Source of the DNA: JAVVUJ01 sp964461765
Lineage (GTDB): Bacteria; Bacillota; Clostridia; Peptostreptococcales; Anaerovoracaceae
Reading direction: 5' to 3'
Assembly (NCBI GenBank): GCA_964461765.1
Contig: CAYWVS010000002.1
Span: forward strand, 1-64,000
Length of the DNA stretch: 64,000 bases
The position numbers and the translations under genes are program-made. The notes beneath the pieces were generated by a model. It was not told the origin of the DNA. It did no database searches and was given only the letters and a program-made list of their open reading frames with translations. Of the stretch, positions 1-8,472 are shown one piece after another; the stretch's first letter is position 1; each line of letters opens with the position of its first letter.

Positions 1-982
1 ATTGAAGGTGACAGTGTTTCCGTCCCCTATCGGGGTCTTTGGTTTCTACTTGTCTTAATGGGTTATGGGAAAGATATTGTGATGCAGTTTCCGTCCCCTA
101 TCGGGGTCTTTGGTTTCTACTGTTGTGAAGTAAAATTGAATAACAAGCAACTTGCCTCGTTTCCGTCCCCTATCGGGGTCTTTGGTTTCTACTTAGTAGT
201 TGACGAATATGACGGGCATAATATGACAGTTTCCGTCCCCTATCGGGGTCTTTGGTTTCTACTTCTAAAGCATGTATGTCGTGATGTGAAGCGATTTTGT
301 ATATGTTTCCGTCCCCTATCGGGGTCTTTGGTTTCTACTTCAGCAAATGCTGAGTTTAGTAGAAGACACTGATAGAGTTTCCGTCCCCTATCGGGGTCTT
401 TGGTTTCTACTAAATTTAGGAGGAATGAAAAGATGAAACTAAAAACAGTTTCCGTCCCCTATCGGGGTCTTTGGTTTCTACTGTTTATAAAATACCTGAT
501 GAGTCTTTGAAACTTTGTTTCCGTCCCCTATCGGGGTCTTCGGTTTCTACTTAAAATGGAAATATTTGTTACAACTATAGAAGAACTGTTTCCGTCCCCT
601 ATCGGGGTCTTTGGTTTCTACTTGGGCAACGCTGATATCGCTAGAATCATTGAAAACGAGTTTCCGTCCCCTATCGGGGTCTTTGGTTTCTACTTCAAAG
701 CAAATCCAACACCACAGCCTTCTACTACAACTGTTTCCGTCCCCTATCGGGGTCTTTGGTTTCTACTCCCACTCAATTTTTCTAAATCATTTTTCATTTC
801 TTTGTTTCCGTCCCCTATCGGGGTCTTTGGTTTCTACTTATCAATCAACAATGACCGAATCAAAAAATTCCATCGTTTCCGTCCCCTATCGGGGTCTTTG
901 GTTTCTACTCGAATGAATCTAACACGTAAACAAAAGCGTAAACTCAAGTTTCCGTCCCCTATCGGGGTCTTTGGTTTCTACT
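1..982 (-). CRISPR. CRISPR array, type III-A, 14 repeats, left end outside window
   Basis: Fourteen copies of a 35-bp repeat start at 16, 87, 159, 229, 305, 377, 448, 517, 588, 660, 733, 804, 875 and 948. On the plus strand each begins GTTTCCGTCCCC, contains the palindrome CCCCTATCGGGG and ends TTTGGTTTCTACT. The only repeat variant I see is T to C at 541 in the eighth copy. The 13 spacers are 34-41 bp, and bases 1-15 are the end of another spacer, so the array continues to the left. On the minus strand the repeat ends in GGGGACGGAAAC, which matches the 3' end of the Streptococcus thermophilus Csm repeat and would give the 8-nt crRNA tag ACGGAAAC. With the cas genes on the minus strand and an AT-rich leader at 983-1123, transcription is most likely on the minus strand. 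Confidence 0.97.
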
Positions 983-1123
983 CCTGCCTTCTGAGTCAAC
1001 GTATTTTCCAGTATTGAAAGTTAATTTTGCGGTTTAAAACTTTGTCAAACAAAAATTTTCTTCTTTTTCTCATAAAAAACACCTTTAACCTTTGATTTTT
1101 CAATATCGGCTTAAAACAAGCTT
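983..1123 (-). promoter_or_regulatory. CRISPR leader with candidate promoter
   Basis: This 141-bp AT-rich stretch separates cas2 from the first repeat. Read on the minus strand it has a consensus -35 TTGACA (1043-1048) and, after an 18-bp spacer, a weaker -10 TTAACT (1019-1024), about 37 bp before the first repeat at 982. The position and the promoter direction both fit a leader driving the array on the minus strand. The -10 matches the consensus at only three positions, so the exact promoter is an inference. Confidence 0.55.
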
Positions 1124-1462
1124 TTACACAATTATGATTTCTTCTTCATCAGGGTTTTCAATGTAATCTCCATAAATTGTAACATCTGCTCTACCTGACA
1201 ACTTATAGACTCGTATTAGATCGCCTATCTTAACATATTTATCAATTTCTTTCATAAGTTTATTATAAATATTTAATCTTAGATAACATTCAAAAGCAGA
1301 TTTTTGAACTCTAAAACCATAACTCTTTAATAATTTTGAAAGCTTACCCCTTCTCTTATTATCGCTTATATCATAAATAACTACAATCAAATATTTTCTT
1401 TTTAATTCTATTTCTTCTTCAAATACATCTAAAGTTTCTTCGAAATGTAATACTTCTTTCAT
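1124..1462 (-). CDS. cas2: CRISPR-associated endonuclease Cas2
   Basis: The 112-residue protein has the Cas2 ferredoxin-like core starting at residue 24 (KYLIVVIYDISDNKRR), with the conserved metal-binding Asp at residue 31. Cas2 normally dimerises between two Cas1 dimers to form the spacer-integration complex. This copy carries about 23 extra N-terminal residues, rich in Glu, before the usual start of the fold. No better start codon with a ribosome binding site lies nearer the core, and AAGG sits 8 bp upstream of the chosen ATG. The gene lies 5 bp downstream of the broken cas1 and just before the array leader. Cas2 itself looks intact but probably lacks a working Cas1 partner from this locus. 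Confidence 0.93.
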   Translation of the reverse strand: MKEVLHFEETLDVFEEEIELKRKYLIVVIYDISDNKRRGKLSKLLKSYGFRVQKSAFECYLRLNIYNKLMKEIDKYVKIGDLIRVYKLSGRADVTIYGDYIENPDEEEIIIV

Positions 1463-1467
1463 TATGT

Positions 1468-1987
1468 TTACCTTATCAAAATGGGTTCATATAAGTCAAT
1501 ATTATTTTGTTCAATTGCATTTACCAAGCTAAGTACTTGCAAATCTATACCCCTTCTGAATGTCACCTTATTATGTTTATCAAAATACTTTGACTGAGTC
1601 CTGACTTTTTTCTCAAAACCGGTAATAAACTTCCGATTCCCTTCCTTTGTTAAATAAATACCCTTCGTTTCCTCATCTCTTGTAAAATCAGCCTTATGAA
1701 TTTCATGACCTTGGATCATACCCATAACCAAGGAATCAATTAATACAGCTCTCCACTCTTCCATAAGATCACTGGCTAACGCCGGATGCCCCTGTTTATC
1801 TTGGTGCATAAAACCGGCGTAAGGATTCAACCCTCTATTGACAATTGCCGTATATATTTCATAAAGCAAAATTGTATAACCATAGCTCAACATTGAGTCT
1901 AGTTACACCACTTGATTCATTGATTAAAAGTCTCCCATCTTCATAGGACATCACAGCACTAGGCTCTAGGATATATACATAACTCAT
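1468..1987 (-). pseudogene. cas1: cas1, internally deleted and frameshifted
   Basis: The gene starts with ATG at 1987, overlapping the cas6 stop as ATGA. Its first frame encodes 42 residues, of which the first 30 or so (MSYVYILEPS to about SSGVTR) are a typical Cas1 N-terminus; this frame stops at 1859. The C-terminal half continues in another frame from about 1896 to 1468, beginning MLSYGYTILLYEI and keeping the catalytic His of GFMHQD and the Asp of ALASDLMEEWR. Intact Cas1 of this type is about 330 residues. The locus is 520 bp, so roughly 470 bp encoding the rest of the N-terminal domain, the linker and the first catalytic Glu are missing. Integrase activity should be lost. A sequencing or assembly error cannot be excluded, but an error would not usually remove several hundred bases. 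Confidence 0.9.
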
Positions 1988-2751
1988 ACTACACCTTTAG
2001 TTCCCTTACCGGCTACCTGAATAGCGCCCATTCCCAAAGCAGTTTTTATCCCCACGCCACTAAATTGACCAAAATATAATAGAAGCTTTAAGATTTCCAT
2101 GATGGGTGCAGGAAGCCTGCAGGACACTGTGATTTCACCCACAAAAGCCGGAATCTTATTGCTTTTAAAGTGGAAATAATTGCTTTGCAGTTTATATCCT
2201 GTAATTTTCAGTCCTCTTAATAGACCCTCTATTACATCCCCATCACTTAATAAATAATTGGGAAAGAAAGTGTCCCATTTATTTATCAAGCTTTTTAAAA
2301 CAAGTGAAATTGTAGGAAATAATACGTATTCATTATCACTTTTAAAAGTTGTAGGAGTTTTAAAACTCATTACAAATGACTTCCCTTCTTCAATCACATT
2401 TTCTGCATCCAATATCACTTGTTTTTCGTCAGGAATATAAATATAATCTTTTTTAATAACATTAAAATTTATTTTATGGTTTTCCATATGAAATACCATT
2501 AAATCATCAATCACCTCTGAAAAAATCTTTATCGACTCATTACCAAATAATGAAATTTGCCAAATTGCTTCATTGCCCCCTGCAGTAGGCACAATATTTT
2601 GACTAATTGGCGAAAGCCCTTGTAAATGTAGCTTTTCGCCATATTCAAAAGGTAACCTTTCTAAGAGAATACTATACAGCTGGTATCCCCAATACGTCGA
2701 TGCTTTTTCATGAGTGTCTAAGGTTAGTGCCAAAGTGTATTTTTTAATCAT
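1984..2751 (-). CDS. cas6: CRISPR repeat endoribonuclease Cas6
   Basis: The 255-residue protein is a Cas6-family RAMP. It has a C-terminal glycine-rich loop at residues 228-246 (GQFSGVGIKTALGMGAIQV), the signature of the second ferredoxin-like fold. His42 in the KLHLQGLSP segment is a plausible catalytic general base, by position only. Cas6 cuts the long precursor transcript within each repeat and leaves an 8-nt tag on the crRNA, which Csm proteins then bind. The gene lies between csm5 (18-bp gap) and the broken cas1 (ATGA overlap) in one operon. Length and motifs are normal, so crRNA maturation should work. Confidence 0.9.
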   Translation of the reverse strand: MIKKYTLALTLDTHEKASTYWGYQLYSILLERLPFEYGEKLHLQGLSPISQNIVPTAGGNEAIWQISLFGNESIKIFSEVIDDLMVFHMENHKINFNVIKKDYIYIPDEKQVILDAENVIEEGKSFVMSFKTPTTFKSDNEYVLFPTISLVLKSLINKWDTFFPNYLLSDGDVIEGLLRGLKITGYKLQSNYFHFKSNKIPAFVGEITVSCRLPAPIMEILKLLLYFGQFSGVGIKTALGMGAIQVAGKGTKGVV

Positions 2752-2769
2752 TTCAACCTCTTAGTGATA

Positions 2770-3834
2770 TCAATTAATTTCCACTGAACATACCCCAAAG
2801 TGCCAACTTTTTCTCTGATAAGTGGTGTGCTTTAATCTGTGAGGAGAGATACCTGCCAAAATGTCATTCTCATGCTTATGATCTTTAAATTTTTTTTTCA
2901 TTATTTCTGTTACGACCTTTAATGCTCTTTCTCTACCTAACAATGAATAAACGATGTTTTTGCTAAAATACCCACTACCTCCCCCTATGATAATGCAATT
3001 CTGAAAATCTTCCTTTACTGCCTCGTTAGGCACATTAAACTTTCTAACGTATATTTCTTTATAAAATTTTCCATATTCTCCAATTGCATCTTTAATAAAT
3101 CTAATATCTATTTTTCCTAATTGGGATTTGTCCAAAGTCAGTTTAAACCGAATTTCAACCCCCGGTCTGATACACTCCCGAATAGTATTGATAGTTTTCA
3201 CTTTTCCGCTTACGGAAATATCGTCTTTCCTTGCCAAAATCATAGAACTACCCTCAATAGGTTCACTGTCAGAGATGGAAATAGCTCTCATCAAACTGTT
3301 TACTTCATCTTCTCTATTTTTTTTATTGTAAGTTAAAATGTTTAAATACTCAGCTTCTTTGGATCTACTCTTACTTCTAAAATCAATATATTCCGGTGAG
3401 GGGCTCTGTAAAATTAATTTTGTAAGCAACACGGTTCTTAATGCTCCTTTTAAGGAACTACCCGGACAGTATGGCACATTGTGCTTGTTTCGTATGAATT
3501 CTTGTATCTCTGATAACGGCTTATCTGTCAGGGCATCTCCTGCACTTCCCGAAAATAAAGTGATAGACTCGATTTCTGATCCATTAATATGATTATTTAC
3601 AAAGAAATTATGAAGATAATCATTGGTAAATAAAATAAAGTTCTCATAACTGTCTAATAATTTTTCATTTCTTAAAAGCTTCAGCAACTTTTCTTCATCC
3701 ATAATGGCAAAAGTTTGTTTGTTTTTATCATAAAGATACTCTTTTTTAGTATATTTCCTTCCTGAACCGATGAATAGCGGTGCTTTAGTTGTCAAAATTA
3801 AATCATAAACCTCTAAATGATCTTGCTTAATCAT
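2770..3834 (-). CDS. csm5: Type III-A RAMP protein Csm5
   Basis: The 354-residue protein fits Csm5, the subunit that caps the 3' end of the crRNA in the Csm complex and helps recruit maturation nucleases. The N-terminal half contains the RAMP glycine-rich motif PYCPGSSLKGALRT near residues 118-131, and further glycines follow (IIGGGSGYFSKN) in the C-terminal half. It overlaps csm4 by 4 bp and is followed by cas6, the usual order for a type III-A operon. The assignment rests on motif, length and gene order. Confusion with another RAMP subunit is unlikely because Csm3 and Csm4 are accounted for. Confidence 0.88.
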   Translation of the reverse strand: MIKQDHLEVYDLILTTKAPLFIGSGRKYTKKEYLYDKNKQTFAIMDEEKLLKLLRNEKLLDSYENFILFTNDYLHNFFVNNHINGSEIESITLFSGSAGDALTDKPLSEIQEFIRNKHNVPYCPGSSLKGALRTVLLTKLILQSPSPEYIDFRSKSRSKEAEYLNILTYNKKNREDEVNSLMRAISISDSEPIEGSSMILARKDDISVSGKVKTINTIRECIRPGVEIRFKLTLDKSQLGKIDIRFIKDAIGEYGKFYKEIYVRKFNVPNEAVKEDFQNCIIIGGGSGYFSKNIVYSLLGRERALKVVTEIMKKKFKDHKHENDILAGISPHRLKHTTYQRKSWHFGVCSVEIN

Positions 3835-4823
3835 ATATTCACCCCCAAAAAGATTGGCTTTGCATACCGGTATACAGGATGAGTACCCTCGTATGACACA
3901 TCATAAATATCCCCGGAAAACTTATGGGCAAATACAGACCCTGCTGAAAAGAAATATTGGGTTTGTTTCTTTAGGGGAGTATCACCATATCTATAGGATC
4001 TGATGTATCCTCCTCTTCTCTTTAAAGAATATGTGGCCCTTTCCATTGCAAATTCTAGTTCGTCATCCTTAGGAAGTCCTGTAGTCATGCTAATAAAATA
4101 CTTTGCCTCGTTATTCGTTAACATATTAATTAGGATTTCAGTCTGTTCATCAAATCCTTCATCTAAATAAAATTCATCTTCAATTTCAAACCTTCCATAC
4201 CCGGCACTGGTCTTACCGCCAATTCCGCTGATACCCAATAATTTCATCAGCTTCCCAATATAGTCTAAATCGTCCTGTTTTTCATATCCTATGATAAAGT
4301 ACAAACCGCACTGATCCTTCTCATGGTTATGAAATGAAAATAAACCTACGTTATATGGGTTTGGCTTATCTACGCCTTTTAAGCCTACCTTTACTTCAAT
4401 GTGATCTACTCCAAAATCTGTGTCAATTTCATCAATACAAAGGCTCTCCATTCCTTCTATAGACCTAAAAAAATTGGGGATTTTAAGTATGGGAATATGG
4501 GTAAGTTTTTTCATTTTTTTTCTGTCCTCTGCTGACACGTTTAAGGCTATCTTCGATTTTCCTGTAATATAGGGCTTTGGAATATATAAAGCATCGTTTT
4601 TATAAGGCATGGCATCACTAAACAATAGCTTCCCTGCATTTGATAAAGTATATAACCTTTGAATTCCCTCTTCACCTTGAAAATCCATTGATGTATGACA
4701 TAGTGCCGAAAAAAGTGTATCGCCACACATACTTAATATGGTAGTCTCTAAGGACCTTGCTGATTCGCTATCCCCAATATGCAACGAAGTATGAAATTTC
4801 ATCTTATATAGATAGTAATTCAT
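3831..4823 (-). CDS. csm4: Type III-A RAMP protein Csm4
   Basis: The 330-residue protein matches Csm4, which binds the 5' tag of the crRNA and holds Cas10 at the foot of the complex. The N-terminal segment FHTSLHIGDSE and the motif GISGIGGKTSAGYGRFEI (about residues 192-209) are typical of this RAMP group. The start overlaps the end of csm3 by 20 bp. An internal ATG at 4802 is possible but has no ribosome binding site, whereas GGAAG-rich sequence precedes 4823. It is co-transcribed with csm3 and csm5. Confidence 0.9.
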   Translation of the reverse strand: MNYYLYKMKFHTSLHIGDSESARSLETTILSMCGDTLFSALCHTSMDFQGEEGIQRLYTLSNAGKLLFSDAMPYKNDALYIPKPYITGKSKIALNVSAEDRKKMKKLTHIPILKIPNFFRSIEGMESLCIDEIDTDFGVDHIEVKVGLKGVDKPNPYNVGLFSFHNHEKDQCGLYFIIGYEKQDDLDYIGKLMKLLGISGIGGKTSAGYGRFEIEDEFYLDEGFDEQTEILINMLTNNEAKYFISMTTGLPKDDELEFAMERATYSLKRRGGYIRSYRYGDTPLKKQTQYFFSAGSVFAHKFSGDIYDVSYEGTHPVYRYAKPIFLGVNI

Positions 4824-5493
4824 ATGCTTCCACTTCCTTAAATAATTTTGAATACGCTTCCATGGTATTTTGATCTATACTGCACTCTACCGGAACCAGA
4901 TCAATCTTTTCAAAGCTTACCCTACCGCTTCCTCTAGTTCCATGCCCTCCTAAGTAATCTAATTGTAAAAGCTTCATCCCTTTAACTAAGTTTTTCAAAT
5001 CCTCTTCTATTTCCTCTTCCTTATCAATGTCATATATAACCTTTACATCAAATTTTGTACCACTGATGACCCTTTCAATTTGTCTGGGATTGGCTACAGC
5101 ATTATATCTGTCAATGGTATTTTCAAATTTCACCTCTGTAAATCCTACTTCTTTTAATTCTGATTGATTAACAATAAAGGAATCTGAAAACTGTAATTTG
5201 CTTTTTAGAATACCATTTGAACCCCCACTAGTGCCAAACAATCTGGCAATTTGTATTACATCATCATTGGGTATAGGTAAGACTTGCTGGTTTTTTGAAT
5301 TGCTACGCGCTAAAAGAGTTCTCATTTTCCCTTTTAAAGTACTTCCCGGTATGATGGGCATTTTTGTTCTGACGTCAATAACAACCGGACTATCAACGGC
5401 ACCTATAGCTGAAAAGGCGCTAGACCCTCCAATATGCATTCCCGTTAAAACTTTTAATTCTGCTTTAATCAATATTTTTCCGTACATTTTCAT
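4804..5493 (-). CDS. csm3: Type III-A backbone ribonuclease Csm3
   Basis: The 229-residue protein is Csm3, the repeated backbone subunit that cuts target RNA at 6-nt intervals. The catalytic Asp of the family (Asp33 in S. thermophilus) corresponds here to Asp34 in GAVDSPVVID. It is followed by the RAMP motif PIIPGSTLKGKMRTLLAR and a C-terminal glycine-rich segment, LGGHGTRGSGRVSF. All expected motifs are intact, so target RNA cleavage is likely functional. It sits between csm2 and csm4 with tight spacing. Confidence 0.94.
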   Translation of the reverse strand: MKMYGKILIKAELKVLTGMHIGGSSAFSAIGAVDSPVVIDVRTKMPIIPGSTLKGKMRTLLARSNSKNQQVLPIPNDDVIQIARLFGTSGGSNGILKSKLQFSDSFIVNQSELKEVGFTEVKFENTIDRYNAVANPRQIERVISGTKFDVKVIYDIDKEEEIEEDLKNLVKGMKLLQLDYLGGHGTRGSGRVSFEKIDLVPVECSIDQNTMEAYSKLFKEVEAYELLSI

Positions 5494-5509
5494 TCCCCTA
5501 TCTTCCTAA

Positions 5510-6037
5510 TTATTTACCACCGTAATATCTGTGATATGCTACTAACGCTTCCATATATCTGGCAAAGTTAATAAATTTTTTCTTGTTATTTCTTACACTT
5601 TTTAAATAATTTAAAATTTTACTTTGCACTACAAAGGGTTTAACTATGTTTTCCTCTCTTCCTGCTTCATACAGGATTCTTACTCGCATCATTTCAATTT
5701 TTTCGAGGCTACTCTCACTTAGCTCCTCTTCTGGATTCAGCATTTCTTGATTATAGATGTCTGATACTAATGATAAGATATTTCTGATTTTACTGGTGGT
5801 AAGATCAAAATCACGTTTACCCTCATTATATTTATTTGGTTTGCTTAACCCAAACATAACTTCATCTGCCTTTTCGACATAATCCTTAGGAATCTCTATA
5901 GCCTCGATTGTTTTTCTACTTTGTGGCTGAGATTGACTATTTTGCTTTGTGTCCCTCCCCCTGTTTTGCTCAGAATAATTGTTACGTTGGCTAGATTGAA
6001 ACCCTTTGCTGGTAAATGCTTCATTGATATTTCCCAT
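5510..6037 (-). CDS. csm2: Type III-A small subunit Csm2
   Basis: The 175-residue protein has a helical C-terminal domain (about residues 75-175: TSKIRNILSLVSDIYN ... ARYMEALVAYHRYYGG) typical of Csm2, the small subunit lining the target RNA channel. The first 45 residues are rich in Gln, Asn, Ser and Arg, look disordered, and are longer than in many Csm2 proteins. The start overlaps the cas10 stop as TAATG, implying translational coupling. The function is assigned from the domain and from its place between cas10 and csm3. Confidence 0.9.
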   Translation of the reverse strand: MGNINEAFTSKGFQSSQRNNYSEQNRGRDTKQNSQSQPQSRKTIEAIEIPKDYVEKADEVMFGLSKPNKYNEGKRDFDLTTSKIRNILSLVSDIYNQEMLNPEEELSESSLEKIEMMRVRILYEAGREENIVKPFVVQSKILNYLKSVRNNKKKFINFARYMEALVAYHRYYGGK

Positions 6038-8472
6038 TATGAATCACTCCTTTTTCTTGTTAAATAAACGTAAATATACATGGCTGTAATCAGCTCTTTT
6101 CTATCTTTTTCATCTAGTATCCATCGATACATATTCTTAGAAAACTTAATATACTCTTCTCTTCCTTTAGCGTTAGAACCTTTTTCAGCAGGCTCCAGTC
6201 TTGCTAAAAGGTATGCATACCTTGCAATATTAATTTTTTCATTGGTACTCCTAAGTAAGTCCAATAATTTATATAGAAATGCTTTTCCTCGTTCTTCATT
6301 CTCTTGGCTATCAAAGAATCCCATTAGTTGATTTAATTTTTCCCCAACCACCTTATCTGTTAGATGAGACCAGCGATAGCAATGAGATTCTATGCTTTTT
6401 TTCTCGTTGGTATCATTACTTTTTTCTTCAGGTGAAAAAAGGCAAACAGCATTTTTCCCACAACCTTTAGCTGTATCCTCCAACTTTGCAGTATCATAAG
6501 CAGCTTTATACAAAGGATATTTACTCCCAAACACACCTATACCCGCGGATATGGTTAGAGTGCCTAATGTATACTTATGAAAACATTTTTGCAGATCAAC
6601 AGTAAATTCTAAAATATCCTTCCATGCTCCCACTAAAAAGACATCATCTCCTCCGGAATAAACCACCACAATGCGTCTACCTGTTCTTTCTTTTGAATTA
6701 TTACTGATGGAATAAGGCGTAAAGTCACTTTTCTGACTTAATAAACCATTGATGTAATATTTAAAAAACATAGACATATTTCTGGAAAAAGTGGCTGTTC
6801 TGGATAAAGTAACATATTTGTTTGTGGTTTCAAAATTTTCTCCTTTTCTCTCAAATCCACTAGCGAATGCCTGTCCCAAATTATCTACATCTGCTCTGCA
6901 TACGGCCATTCTTTCAATTCCATCTGTGTCATTAACCAACTCTTCTAATATGGAATTTGCCACATAATCACCCATATATATGTTAGTGCTATATTGCAAC
7001 CCCGTATAAGGTTTATTCTTACTATATAGTCTCAGGATATCTGTTCCCTTCTCTAATTCCTTTTTAGCTCTTTCCTCTGAAGAAAGGTGCATGTAAATTT
7101 CTCCGTCTAAAGAAGGCATAGGGAAACCGGCTAAATCAGAAATTTCTTTTTTACATGTAAAAAAGATTAGATTTTCCTTGATTAATGAATTTGAAATAGC
7201 AGCAAATAAATCACACCAAAAACAGATATCAGATTTTGACTTTATACCCTCCACCATGCCACATATCTTACATTCCCTGCTTACTTGCTTGTTATGGGAT
7301 TGATTTAATGCTCGAATGCCATTTGCCGAATATCTGGTAAGTTTTTTTTCTGAGATGGAGCTACTCAACCTTTGAAATATCTTCTTATAAGGTTCTTCTT
7401 TTGCGGGTATATTCATTAGGTCATTTGAGCTACAAGTGCAATAAGCATCTGCAAGGTATAAGGAGATACCAAAGTTTTTTTGAATCCATTGATCAAGTGT
7501 ACTTTTTAATACAGTTAAATTTGCCTTTGTCTTTTCAGTGTTTGGTAACAATATGTAACAATGTCCTCCACCGCTGTATATAATATTTGCACGACTTACA
7601 CCGGCACATAAAATAATTTCATCGCAAATGTGCTCCATCAACATTTCTAGCACAAAGGATCGGCTACGCAAGGATTTAAGAGCATTTTTTGTTGATATAT
7701 TATAAATAAATTTTTGAATTCCTGAAAAATCGCAAGAATACATAATAAAAATATCTTTCTTACAAAATTCCTTTTCATTGGTAACCAATTCTTCTTTCCA
7801 ATTAGGGCACTCATTTTCTACTAAGAATTCCGAGATACAAGCCCCTACACCTGCGGTAATCTTGCAGTGGTCGTACAAGGAAATATCACACTCTTCCTCT
7901 TTGGAAGTGCTTGATGGGATAAAGGATAAATAACATTCTAATGCCATTAGCAACGAGTTTATATAGCTTTTATCAGTCTCTATACCTCTTAAGGCATCCT
8001 TGATGTTCTGTAGTGTTTCATTATAAAAGCTTGCATTCATTTTGTTATCAGAGTCATCAGTCGGGAAAGAAATCTCATCATCTAAATATTTCATAGGATA
8101 ACTGTAGTTAAGCCTATTCCCATTCATTAAATTAAATACAGAGGAAAGAGGTGCATTCCGATCAAACCCCTTTTCTTGCTCACCCTCTTCTATCTTATCT
8201 CTTCGATCAGCACCGGCAGAAATATTATCTGCTAAATACACTGCATATGCTGGAGAATCATCAGAAATCTGTGCATTGGCCAATTCTCTTTTATGATGAT
8301 ATTTTATGCAGTCTAAAATATTTTTATTTTTGAAGATTTCTTTAATTACTTCTGCTCCGGAAATGCTGTGTCGCCTACCATCTATGGCACCTGCCCTATG
8401 TACAACTTTTCCCAAATCATGTAATAATGCTCCGTAAATTGTTTCTAAAGTTTTCTCATTCAAAGAATTCAC
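6037..8472 (-). CDS. cas10: Cas10/Csm1, cyclic oligoadenylate synthase and DNase
   Basis: The 811-residue large subunit has an N-terminal HD domain (GALLHDLGKVVHRAG, His18-Asp19, then YHHKREL), a zinc-binding segment CKIC...CFWC at about residues 398-420, and a Palm domain with an intact GGDD motif (YSGGDDVFLVGAW, about residue 605). On target RNA binding, Cas10 of this type cuts single-stranded DNA through HD and converts ATP to cyclic oligoadenylates through GGDD. The start is GTG at 8472, preceded by AAAGGA and overlapping the csm6 end by 17 bp. With csm6 next door, both the DNase and the second-messenger branches look operational. Confidence 0.95.
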   Translation of the reverse strand: MNSLNEKTLETIYGALLHDLGKVVHRAGAIDGRRHSISGAEVIKEIFKNKNILDCIKYHHKRELANAQISDDSPAYAVYLADNISAGADRRDKIEEGEQEKGFDRNAPLSSVFNLMNGNRLNYSYPMKYLDDEISFPTDDSDNKMNASFYNETLQNIKDALRGIETDKSYINSLLMALECYLSFIPSSTSKEEECDISLYDHCKITAGVGACISEFLVENECPNWKEELVTNEKEFCKKDIFIMYSCDFSGIQKFIYNISTKNALKSLRSRSFVLEMLMEHICDEIILCAGVSRANIIYSGGGHCYILLPNTEKTKANLTVLKSTLDQWIQKNFGISLYLADAYCTCSSNDLMNIPAKEEPYKKIFQRLSSSISEKKLTRYSANGIRALNQSHNKQVSRECKICGMVEGIKSKSDICFWCDLFAAISNSLIKENLIFFTCKKEISDLAGFPMPSLDGEIYMHLSSEERAKKELEKGTDILRLYSKNKPYTGLQYSTNIYMGDYVANSILEELVNDTDGIERMAVCRADVDNLGQAFASGFERKGENFETTNKYVTLSRTATFSRNMSMFFKYYINGLLSQKSDFTPYSISNNSKERTGRRIVVVYSGGDDVFLVGAWKDILEFTVDLQKCFHKYTLGTLTISAGIGVFGSKYPLYKAAYDTAKLEDTAKGCGKNAVCLFSPEEKSNDTNEKKSIESHCYRWSHLTDKVVGEKLNQLMGFFDSQENEERGKAFLYKLLDLLRSTNEKINIARYAYLLARLEPAEKGSNAKGREEYIKFSKNMYRWILDEKDRKELITAMYIYVYLTRKRSDS

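Noticed and set aside
58..1017. Open frames on the plus strand with repeated FPSPIGVFGFY or VSVPYRGLWFLL peptides
   Set aside because: They are translations of the CRISPR repeat, which happens to be open in all three plus-strand frames. No ribosome binding site or protein family supports a gene.
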